Below, piece by piece: positions 1 to 6,485 of a DNA stretch of 10,157 nucleotides. Numbering within the stretch: position 1 is the first letter of the stretch; every line of letters begins with the position of its first letter. The notes under the pieces are model-generated. The model did not search any database and was not told the DNA's origin. It was given only the letters and a program-made list of their open reading frames with translations. Position numbers and translations under genes: made by a program. Source of the stretch: Treponema sp. (GTDB lineage: Bacteria > Spirochaetota > Spirochaetia > Treponematales > Treponemataceae); assembly GCA_016297805.1 (NCBI GenBank), contig JAEDFX010000081.1, positions 1-10,157 of the forward strand. Reading direction: 5' to 3'.

Positions 1-39
1 ATGGAATTGTATATTCAGATAATCCAGAGCTTATGTTGA
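1..39 (+). other. Possible 3' end of an upstream gene cut by the window edge
   Basis: Two frames close just inside the window: one at TAA 20-22 and one at TGA 37-39. If the second is real, the upstream gene overlaps the DUF2442 start in an ATGTTGA arrangement typical of co-translated pairs; if the first is real, the gap is 10 bp. Too little sequence is present to choose a frame or recognise a family. A DUF4160 gene would be the usual neighbour, but this is expectation and not something seen. Confidence 0.25.
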
Positions 40-293
40 CTGTTCTAGAAGTCAGGCACATGTATAGTGGTGTTTACCTGTTAAAGTTTTCAAACGGAGT
101 TACAAAACTTTTTGATACAACAATTCTTGAGGGAGAAGTTTTTGAACCCTTAAGAAATCCAGAAGTTTACGAAAATCCCAAAATAGAATATGGTATTGTA
201 ACCTGGAATAATGGCGAAATTGATTGTGCCCCTGAATATATGTATGAACATGGTTTTGTTTACAACACAGAGGATGTTGTTTCAGTAGCATAA
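33..293 (+). CDS. DUF2442 domain-containing protein (small, 86 aa)
   Basis: The protein matches the pattern of the DUF2442 family: an N-terminal strand pair around 'YLLKFSNGVTKLFD' (residues 15-28), a middle segment 'VFEPLRNPEVY' (36-46) and a closing 'GIVTWNNGEIDCAPEYMY' (54-71), equivalent to the family's 'W-nG-D-aPe-ly' signature. The family is about 80-90 residues long, so this is full length. Function is unknown; such genes often follow a DUF4160 gene and the pair is sometimes discussed as toxin-antitoxin-like, which is not shown here. The start is uncertain: upstream there is only a weak CAGAG at 25-29, and the frame stays open to the left edge without another ATG, GTG or TTG. The chosen ATG fits the usual family N-terminus. 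No membrane segment or signal peptide is visible; a cytoplasmic location is inferred. Confidence 0.8.
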   Translation: MLTVLEVRHMYSGVYLLKFSNGVTKLFDTTILEGEVFEPLRNPEVYENPKIEYGIVTWNNGEIDCAPEYMYEHGFVYNTEDVVSVA

Positions 294-304
294 AATTTTT
301 ATGT

Positions 305-342
305 AATAAGATTTTACTTTATATAACATGATTAATCTTATT
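305..342. repeat. 9-bp perfect inverted repeat in the spacer
   Basis: AATAAGATT (305-313) and AATCTTATT (334-342) are exact reverse complements separated by 20 bases. The arms are almost all A/T and no T-run follows the right arm (next bases are GATTGTTATCC), so it is not a convincing intrinsic terminator. It could be a weak RNA hairpin ending the DUF2442 transcript, a protein-binding site, or chance in AT-rich DNA. The rest of the 294-499 spacer holds no supportable gene. Confidence 0.35.
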
Positions 343-434
343 GATTGTTATCCTGTTTACAGACAGTCCTGCGGTTTTGCTAAATGATATTCCAATTAAA
401 GAGCTATCGTATGGAAGAGATTAATATATAAATC

Positions 435-465
435 TTGCATTCTTATTCAAAAAATGGCATATTAT
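435..465 (+). promoter_or_regulatory. Weak candidate promoter for the aminotransferase gene
   Basis: TTGCAT (435-440) resembles a sigma-70 -35 box and TATTAT (460-465) a -10 box, but the 19-bp spacing is longer than ideal. The site sits about 35 bases ahead of the start codon in the only sizeable gap upstream of the gene, which is why a promoter is expected here. AT-rich DNA gives such matches often, so this is a candidate only. Confidence 0.2.
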
Positions 466-499
466 CTGCATATTTATACATTTTTCATGGAGGCAGAAT

Positions 500-1672
500 A
501 TGGAAAAATTGATTGTAAACAACTATGGCAGCTTTGATGTAACTTTTGCAAAGGGTAAAAGTGCAACAATGTGGGATGTAAATGGAAAAAAATACATCGA
601 CTTTATTTCTGGTATTGGAGTTAACTGTTTAGGACATAACTACAAGCCATTAGTGAAAGCTGTTTCTCGCCAGGCTGCCCGTGAAATTCATATTTCAAAC
701 TATTTCTTCTCTGATGTTGGTGTAGATTTTGCAAACAATCTTCTTAAAGTAACAGGTTTTGAACATGGGTACTTTGGAAATTCAGGTGCAGAAGCCAACG
801 AAGCTGCAATTAAACTTGCAAGAAAATATGGTCAGCTTAATGGTGGTGCAAAACGCAAGACAATCGTTACTTTGAAAAACTCTTTCCACGGAAGAACTTT
901 AGCAACTCTTACAGCAACTGGTCAGGATAAGTTCCATCCAGAATGTTTTGCTCCTTACCCAGAAGGATTTAAAACTCTTGAAGCAAATAATTTTGATGCA
1001 TTAAAAGATGCATTTGACGATACAACTGCTGCACTCTTTATGGAATGTATTCAGGGTGAAGGGGGAGTAAACCTTCTTAATCCAGAATGGGCAAAGGCTG
1101 CTGCAGAGGCTGCCCGTGCTGCTGGTGCAATTGTAATGTGTGATGAAGTTCAGACAGGGATTGGTAGAACTGGTACTTTTCTTGCCAGCGACTGGCTTGG
1201 GGTTAATCCTGAAGTGGTTACTCTGGCAAAAGGAATTGCTGCTGGTGTTCCAATGGGAGCTTGTTTGTTCCGTGGTAAAGCTGCAGAGGTTTTTGTTGCA
1301 GGTGACCATCAGTCTACATTTGCAGGAAATCCTTTGGCATGTGCTGCAGGTACGGTTGTTCTTGAAACTGTTGCAGACCCAGCATTTCTGGACAGAGTAA
1401 ATCACGCAGGAGATTATATCCGCGGCAAAATTGCCAGCTGGAATCTTCCAATTGTAAAAGACGTTCGTGGTAAAGGTCTTATGATTGGTACACAGATTGA
1501 TTCAAGCGTAAAACCTTTTGATATTGAAGTAAAATGTCTGGAAAGAGGACTTTGTACAACAACTGCAGGCAGTGATGTTGTAAGATTCCTTCCTCCATTA
1601 GTAATTACTGATAAGGAAATTGACGAAGGTCTTGCAATATATAAATCAGTGCTTGAAGAATTCTGTAAGTAA
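500..1672 (+). CDS. Class III (ArgD-type) PLP-dependent aminotransferase
   Basis: This is a fold-type I, class III aminotransferase of the acetylornithine/succinylornithine type, which moves an amino group between an omega-amino acid and 2-oxoglutarate in the cytoplasm, classically in arginine synthesis. The sequence shows the family's landmarks in order: 'GNSGAEANEAAIKLAR' (93-108) for cofactor phosphate, 'FHGRT' (129-133), 'QGEGG' (185-189), 'CDEVQTGIGRTG' (214-225) with Asp215 for the pyridine nitrogen, the Schiff-base Lys244 in 'LAKGIAAGVPMGA', 'STFAGNPLACAAG' (272-284), and Arg362 in 'VRFLPPLVIT' as the likely carboxylate-binding Arg. The length of 390 residues is usual for ArgD. Start is ATG with GGAGG at 489-493, six bases upstream. 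No other arginine gene is nearby, so the substrate is not fixed; ornithine, 4-aminobutyrate or a related omega-amine acceptor reaction is possible. It probably shares a transcript with the next gene, 2 bp downstream. Confidence 0.9.
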   Translation: MEKLIVNNYGSFDVTFAKGKSATMWDVNGKKYIDFISGIGVNCLGHNYKPLVKAVSRQAAREIHISNYFFSDVGVDFANNLLKVTGFEHGYFGNSGAEANEAAIKLARKYGQLNGGAKRKTIVTLKNSFHGRTLATLTATGQDKFHPECFAPYPEGFKTLEANNFDALKDAFDDTTAALFMECIQGEGGVNLLNPEWAKAAAEAARAAGAIVMCDEVQTGIGRTGTFLASDWLGVNPEVVTLAKGIAAGVPMGACLFRGKAAEVFVAGDHQSTFAGNPLACAAGTVVLETVADPAFLDRVNHAGDYIRGKIASWNLPIVKDVRGKGLMIGTQIDSSVKPFDIEVKCLERGLCTTTAGSDVVRFLPPLVITDKEIDEGLAIYKSVLEEFCK

Positions 1673-1674
1673 CG

Positions 1675-4600
1675 TTGATATTGAATAGAAGAAAACTGTT
1701 TATAACATTGTTTTTGCTCTTTGTTCTGGCAGAACTTTCTGCTGAGGGTGTACTTTCGCACCCTCGCAAAGTTTATGTTATTACAACACAGCATTTTGAT
1801 ATTCTTTTTCCAAAGGAATGTGCCAGAACAGCAAAACTTTTTGCAGATAACGCCGACAGCCTTTATGAATCAGCAAAGATACAGATAGGTTCTAAGTATG
1901 ATTTTAGAATTCCTATAGTTATCAGTCCTGATTCCGATACTCTTTCAATCAGATATACAGCCAGTCCGTATAATCGCTTTGTAATCATGGATGGAATTCC
2001 TACTTCGGAACAATTCTGTTCTGATGATACAAAGTTAAATCTTTTTTATGGCCAGTTATGTATGGCGATGGCGAGTTCTATAAGAACCCCGTTCCAACAG
2101 TTTCTGGCAGACGTGATAACTGGTAGTAACTATCAGCCTGTAGCTTTATTAAATTTGCCCTTTTCGTTTATAGAAAGTCGTTCCAGACTTGTGCAGAATG
2201 ATTACGATGCATTAACTATTCTTGTTCAAGCGAAAATTGAAGATAAATTTCCTTCATATTATCAGGCTTCAGTAACATACGACATATATCCTGGTAATGA
2301 TTTGATTATTGCTGCGTGTACAGCATTTTCTGCATATCTGATTCAGGCGTACGGTTATGAAAAATATTCTGAAATCTGGAATGAAAGCGGAACCATTCAC
2401 CCATTTTTAATGGCTGGAATTTTTTATAAAATATATGGAAAAACAATTCAAAGTCTTTGGAAGGAATTTGAAGACAGTATTCCTTTGCCAGAAAATCTGG
2501 AATACATGCAGGAAAGAAATGAAATAACGCAAAAAATTTTTGCAGAAGATACAGAAGGTTTGTATAGCAATGTACTTATAACGGATTATGGAATTGTCTG
2601 GTATGATGCTATGCGCCATGAAGTAGATATTTACGATAAAAATAGTAAGTCAAAAATCAGAAGGCTGCTTTTTCTTGCAGACGATGTAGAAAAAATGACC
2701 TTGTCTCCAGACGGGCGATATGTTGCCGTTACTTATACACAAATCAAAACCGGAGTAACTTTTAAAAAGAAGGTTGCCTGGATTTATGACTTAAAAGAGC
2801 GGGAATTTCTTGATTCGCAGGAATACTGTTTAAGAGATGCTGCAATAATACGCAGAAATAATGAAAATCTTGTGGCAGGAATAGCCCTTAATGATGAATT
2901 TCCTAAAATACAGGTTTGGAATTTTACCGAAGACATAGAAGACGAAAAACCGATATATGAAAGAAAATTCAGTCTGAATGAGCTTCCTTATTCACTTATA
3001 TATGCAGGTGATGATAATTTAGCCTTTCTTTTGAAGGTTCAAAATAATCAATATCTGGTAAAACTGAATCTTTCAACAGGCTATGAGCAGCGATGGAAGC
3101 TTTCTCAGAATAATAATATTAAAATCAATGAACTTTATTTATGTAAAACTGAAAGTGAAGGTATACAAAAAAATATATATGCCTTTGAATTTAAGAATAC
3201 TGACGGATTCGGACTTTCCAGAATGGGTTATATCACATTAGATGATGATTACAATCCTGAAAAAATTTATTTTCAACAGTTTGATTTGTCAGGTGGAGCC
3301 TATTATCCTCAATTTGTTAATGATAAGGTATATTTTGTTTCAAAAAAATTGAATCACAATGAGTTGTGTATTTTACCTGTCTCTGAATTGAATTTTGAAG
3401 AAGGAAAAATTCTACAATCCAAAACAGCTTCTTTAGAAAAAGGTTATGAACCTCCTGAAATCTTTTTTGATAAAAAAAATCTCGATGAATATAAGCTTTC
3501 CAGATATTTTCCGTTAAAATATTTGTATCCTTTTGATTTAAGTCCATTTTTGCCTATAAAAAATATTTCCATAGATGAAGGGGCTTCAAAATGGCCAGGT
3601 CTAGGAGCTACAATCGGTACTCATTCAGATCCATTTATTAATAATAATATTCTTGTTTCTGCGGGCTGGAATTTCTTTGATATGTCTCTGACAAAAATAT
3701 TTAACGGTTCACAGCGAATTTTCAAAGAAGAAATGCTTGATGAAAATGCAGAAAATAAAAGTAAGTCTTTTGCCGCATTCATGGAAAATACATCAACTCC
3801 AGTTGATATTAAAGTGGGAGCTTTACTTAAATATAATTTTGATGGTGAATATGATTTTCTTGGAATTGCCGGTACCAGCTGGCAGGTTCCTGTAGGAATG
3901 AACTTCAGTAATCTTAGTTTTGGTATACAAAGTGAATATGAGGCCTCAACAGATTATTATGATCCTGATTATGTTGGTGTATACAAGAGTCTGAATAATT
4001 GGCCTAGCTTTGAAGATGCCTATAGTCTGTTTAGATTTTCACTGTCAGCTGGATATGGAAATATTCATCAATATGGACAGTCTCCATATGAAAAGCGTGG
4101 AATCAGATTTGGCGCCAGATTATATTCAATATGGGATTTGTATGAAATAAAACTTCTTGAAAAAACAAGAAAGGAATTGCTGGAAGGTACAGCCTCTTTG
4201 AATGAGAATGAAAAGCTGACAGAAGCTCAAGTAAATGAATTCTATCAGGAAAACATGTTGAATATCAGTCAGTTAAATCTTGGTATGTATGTTGATATTT
4301 CTATTCCAAGACTGACTCCGCTTCATATTAAAAATGGATGGGTTTTAAGTGTTCCTGCAAAAGTATCTCTGGAATTATTCAATACTACAGGTGTTGCTCT
4401 TGATACAAAGGCAGAAATACTGCTTATAGGAAAAGAAATTCATAACGGTTTCCCATTTTTGCAACTTTATTTCAGTAGATTTGGTATATATGCAGGTTAT
4501 GATTTAAAACTTAATTATGATACAACCAAAGTTGGCCGTCCTGATCTTAGAAAAAGAGAAAATTACGGCAAGGTTTTAACTGAAACAACACTGGATGATA

Positions 4601-4743
4601 ATATTTTTGTTACAATTAATCTGGATTTATCTTCTCCAATAGGATTTCTGTCTTCTAAAGTTATAGGAACGGTATTTAAGATCTCATATTATCCTAGAAC
4701 AAATGCTACTGTTTTGAATTTTAATGTGGTTGCAAATTTCTAA
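1675..4743 (+). CDS. Predicted outer-membrane protein: degenerate peptidase-MA-like domain, propeller and C-terminal beta-barrel
   Basis: The 1022-residue protein begins with a signal peptide (basic 'NRRK' at 4-7, hydrophobic 8-19, likely cleavage after Ala23). Residues about 30-270 resemble the peptidase-MA (gluzincin-like) domain: 'TQHFDILFP' (38-46), a 'FYGQLCMAM' segment (124-132) where relatives carry HExxH, 'LPFSFIES' (161-168) where they carry a 'FxEG' third-ligand motif, and 'YGKTIQSLWKEFED' (254-267). Residues about 295-580 look like a TolB/PD40 beta-propeller, best seen at 'TLSPDGRYVAVTY' (342-354). From about 635 to the end, alternating polar/apolar strands with many Tyr and Gly and a terminal Phe indicate an outer-membrane barrel, with a charged loop at 825-860. 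The start is TTG, two bases after the previous stop, with no clear ribosome site; a second TTG at 1681 is possible. ATA codons appear more common than in neighbours. Function is unknown; a scaffold or substrate-binding surface protein is inferred. Confidence 0.75.
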   Translation: MILNRRKLFITLFLLFVLAELSAEGVLSHPRKVYVITTQHFDILFPKECARTAKLFADNADSLYESAKIQIGSKYDFRIPIVISPDSDTLSIRYTASPYNRFVIMDGIPTSEQFCSDDTKLNLFYGQLCMAMASSIRTPFQQFLADVITGSNYQPVALLNLPFSFIESRSRLVQNDYDALTILVQAKIEDKFPSYYQASVTYDIYPGNDLIIAACTAFSAYLIQAYGYEKYSEIWNESGTIHPFLMAGIFYKIYGKTIQSLWKEFEDSIPLPENLEYMQERNEITQKIFAEDTEGLYSNVLITDYGIVWYDAMRHEVDIYDKNSKSKIRRLLFLADDVEKMTLSPDGRYVAVTYTQIKTGVTFKKKVAWIYDLKEREFLDSQEYCLRDAAIIRRNNENLVAGIALNDEFPKIQVWNFTEDIEDEKPIYERKFSLNELPYSLIYAGDDNLAFLLKVQNNQYLVKLNLSTGYEQRWKLSQNNNIKINELYLCKTESEGIQKNIYAFEFKNTDGFGLSRMGYITLDDDYNPEKIYFQQFDLSGGAYYPQFVNDKVYFVSKKLNHNELCILPVSELNFEEGKILQSKTASLEKGYEPPEIFFDKKNLDEYKLSRYFPLKYLYPFDLSPFLPIKNISIDEGASKWPGLGATIGTHSDPFINNNILVSAGWNFFDMSLTKIFNGSQRIFKEEMLDENAENKSKSFAAFMENTSTPVDIKVGALLKYNFDGEYDFLGIAGTSWQVPVGMNFSNLSFGIQSEYEASTDYYDPDYVGVYKSLNNWPSFEDAYSLFRFSLSAGYGNIHQYGQSPYEKRGIRFGARLYSIWDLYEIKLLEKTRKELLEGTASLNENEKLTEAQVNEFYQENMLNISQLNLGMYVDISIPRLTPLHIKNGWVLSVPAKVSLELFNTTGVALDTKAEILLIGKEIHNGFPFLQLYFSRFGIYAGYDLKLNYDTTKVGRPDLRKRENYGKVLTETTLDDNIFVTINLDLSSPIGFLSSKVIGTVFKISYYPRTNATVLNFNVVANF

Positions 4744-4749
4744 TGTAAC

Positions 4750-4810
4750 TTTATTACACATATTTTTGTTTATATATTATATTTAAATAATCATAAAAAA
4801 TTTTTGGAGG
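4750..4810 (+). promoter_or_regulatory. Spacer with candidate promoter and ribosome site of the exporter operon
   Basis: The 73-bp gap between the outer-membrane protein and the exporter operon is nearly all A/T. TATATT at 4773-4778 could be a -10 box, with only a poor -35 match (TTTATT, 4750-4755, 17-bp spacing). A strong GGAGG at 4806-4810 sits six bases before the ATG at 4817. The ribosome site is secure; the promoter is a guess, and read-through from upstream is equally possible because no strong terminator is present. Confidence 0.25.
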
Positions 4811-4816
4811 CTAAAA

Positions 4817-5752
4817 ATGATTGAAGTTTCCCACGTATCCCGCAATTTCGGGGACTTCCGTGCGGTAAATGACGTCAGCTTTTCTATTCCAACAGGTCAG
4901 ATTGTTGGACTTCTTGGACCAAATGGTGCTGGCAAAACTACAACAATGCGAATGATTACAGGATTTTTAAGTCCGTCAGACGGTAAAGTAACCATTGATG
5001 GTGTTGATATTTCTGAAAATCCTGTGGAAGCAAAAAAGAAAATTGGTTATATGCCAGAATCTGCACCTTTGTACGGTGATATGATTGTTGAAGATTATCT
5101 TAAATATATAGCAGATATTCACGGAGAAGATCCTGCTGTAAAGGTTCCTGCTTTATGTGCAGAATGCGGACTCAAAGAAGTTATGAGTAAAAATATTGCA
5201 GAGCTTTCTCGCGGTAATCGTCAGCGTGTTTCTCTTGCTCACGCACTTATGCATGACCCTGAAATTCTTATTCTTGATGAACCTACATCAGGTCTGGACC
5301 CTAATCAGGTAGAAGATGTTAGAGCCATTATTCGTGAAATCGGTAAAACAAGAACTGTTATTATTTCAACTCATATTTTAAGTGAAGTAGAAACTCTTTG
5401 TTCTCGTGCAATTATTATTTCTGGCGGAAAACTTGTAGCAGACAGCTCTATTGAAGAATTAAAAGCTCGCTTTGGTAATCAGAATATGGTACTGGCTTCA
5501 ATTGGAAGTGCTGATCAAGATAGTGTAAAAAATGCAGTAAGCAGTGTTGAAGGAGTCTCTTCAGTACTCGTTTCTGAAAATGAAGATAAAACCTTGCAGC
5601 TTAAGATTTCGGTAAATGGCGAAAAAGATATTCGTCCTGCAATTGCCAAAGCTCTTGTGGAAAAAGGCTTTGATTTGTACGAAATGGCAATTGAACGCAA
5701 CAGTCTTGAAGACGTATTCCACGCAGTTACAACTGGTTCGGAGGCAAAATAA
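4817..5752 (+). CDS. ABC transporter ATP-binding protein, GldA/NosF-like
   Basis: This is the ATPase of an ABC-2 type transporter. It has a full nucleotide-binding domain: Walker A 'GPNGAGKTT' (34-42, Lys40), a 'GYMPESAPLY' segment (77-86) with Glu81 at the Q-loop position as is usual in the GldA/NosF group, signature 'LSRGNRQR' (130-137) in place of LSGGQ, Walker B 'LILDEP' (151-156) with Glu155 as the catalytic base, D-loop 'SGLD' (158-161), and the switch His186 in 'ISTHIL'. Residues about 220-311 are the C-terminal extension typical of this group, ending in 'SLEDVFHAVT' (296-305). The length of 311 residues is normal. The next gene starts immediately after its stop codon and encodes the matching permease, so the two form one transporter at the inner membrane. 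Substrate and direction cannot be read from sequence; ABC-2 systems are usually exporters. Confidence 0.95.
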   Translation: MIEVSHVSRNFGDFRAVNDVSFSIPTGQIVGLLGPNGAGKTTTMRMITGFLSPSDGKVTIDGVDISENPVEAKKKIGYMPESAPLYGDMIVEDYLKYIADIHGEDPAVKVPALCAECGLKEVMSKNIAELSRGNRQRVSLAHALMHDPEILILDEPTSGLDPNQVEDVRAIIREIGKTRTVIISTHILSEVETLCSRAIIISGGKLVADSSIEELKARFGNQNMVLASIGSADQDSVKNAVSSVEGVSSVLVSENEDKTLQLKISVNGEKDIRPAIAKALVEKGFDLYEMAIERNSLEDVFHAVTTGSEAK

Positions 5753-6472
5753 ATGTCAAAAAAGAAAAATCCAACATTTATAATTATGAAAAGGGAACTG
5801 GCTGCCTATTTTACCAGTCCTATTGCATATATAGTAACAGGCTTGTTTCTCATTATTACAGGAATCCTGTTTTTCAATACATTCTTCCTTTATGAAAGAG
5901 CAGAACTTCGTCAGTATTTTGGCCTGCTTCCAGTTCTTTTTTCTTTCTTTGTTCCTGCGCTTACAATGCGAATTTTTGCAGAGGAAAGTCGAGTTGGTTC
6001 AATAGAAACTCTTATGACTTTACCCGTTACAGAAGTAAATGTTGTTTTGGGTAAATATCTTGCAGCCTTTATTACAACATTAGCAATGATTGCACCAACA
6101 CTTTTGTACATTATTCCTGCAGAAGTTTTTGGTACTCCAGATTATGGTCCAGTTGTGGGGGGATATCTTGGAGCAATTTTCCTTTGTGCATCTTACAGTG
6201 CAATCGGTCTGTTTGCTTCATCTGTAACAAAAAATCAGATTGTTGCATTTTTTACAGGTTTCATTATTTGTATAGCACTTACAATGGTAGATTCATTCCT
6301 TGTTTTCCTGCCAGCTTCAATTGTAAGCTTCTTCAGTTTTATTTCGGCTAATCATCATTTTAATTCTATTACCCGCGGAATTCTTGATACTCGGGATTTA
6401 ATCTATTTTGTTTCACTTACAGCCTTGTTTATTACAATTACTGTAAAAATTCAGCAGCAGGCAAAAAAATAA
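5753..6472 (+). CDS. ABC-2 type permease, GldF-like
   Basis: An integral membrane protein of 239 residues with about six hydrophobic segments (roughly 22-44, 56-72, 100-122, 134-156, 162-186 and 216-232). The short N-terminal amphipathic stretch 'IMKRELAAYFTSPIAYI' (11-27) and the conserved loop 'FAEESRVGSIETLMTLPVTE' (75-94) followed by 'VVLGKYLAAF' are hallmarks of GldF/NosY-type ABC-2 permeases. It would pair, presumably as a dimer, with the ATPase encoded just upstream. The ATG follows the preceding TAA with no gap, and the GGAGG at 5740-5744 lies inside the ATPase gene's last codons, so the two proteins are likely made in balance. Length fits the short single-domain members; the GldG-like part, fused in some organisms, is a separate gene here. 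Confidence 0.93.
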   Translation: MSKKKNPTFIIMKRELAAYFTSPIAYIVTGLFLIITGILFFNTFFLYERAELRQYFGLLPVLFSFFVPALTMRIFAEESRVGSIETLMTLPVTEVNVVLGKYLAAFITTLAMIAPTLLYIIPAEVFGTPDYGPVVGGYLGAIFLCASYSAIGLFASSVTKNQIVAFFTGFIICIALTMVDSFLVFLPASIVSFFSFISANHHFNSITRGILDTRDLIYFVSLTALFITITVKIQQQAKK

Positions 6473-6477
6473 GGAGG
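6471..6477 (+). promoter_or_regulatory. Strong Shine-Dalgarno AAGGAGG that fixes the start of the GldG-like gene
   Basis: AAGGAGG begins within the stop codon of the permease gene. It rules out the GTG at 6477, which overlaps it, and makes the ATG at 6480 too close (2 bases). The ATG at 6486 lies eight bases downstream, the normal distance, and is followed by a typical Lys-rich N-terminus. Confidence 0.85.
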
Positions 6478-6485
6478 TGATGAAG

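Noticed and set aside
305..350. Inverted repeat as a rho-independent terminator for the DUF2442 gene
   Set aside because: The arms are nearly all A/T, the loop is 20 bases, and no T-run follows, so it is recorded only as a repeat.
328..431. Two overlapping mini-frames (19 and 15 codons) as real small genes
   Set aside because: Neither has a Shine-Dalgarno sequence, although neighbouring genes have strong ones, and neither peptide shows a membrane segment or known motif.
1001..1405. Long antisense open frame inside the aminotransferase gene
   Set aside because: It lies wholly opposite a well-supported enzyme gene, and its translation is low-complexity Ser/Thr/Cys/Asn-rich, typical of a shadow frame.
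500..4743. Aminotransferase plus outer-membrane protein as one functional pathway
   Set aside because: The 2-bp spacing supports co-transcription only; nothing in either sequence links arginine-type metabolism to the surface protein.
4744..4758. Small hairpin TGTAA-loop-TTACA just after the outer-membrane protein gene, followed by a short T-run
   Set aside because: The stem is only 5 bp and AT-rich, and the T-run at 4762-4767 does not directly follow it. Too weak to call an intrinsic terminator.
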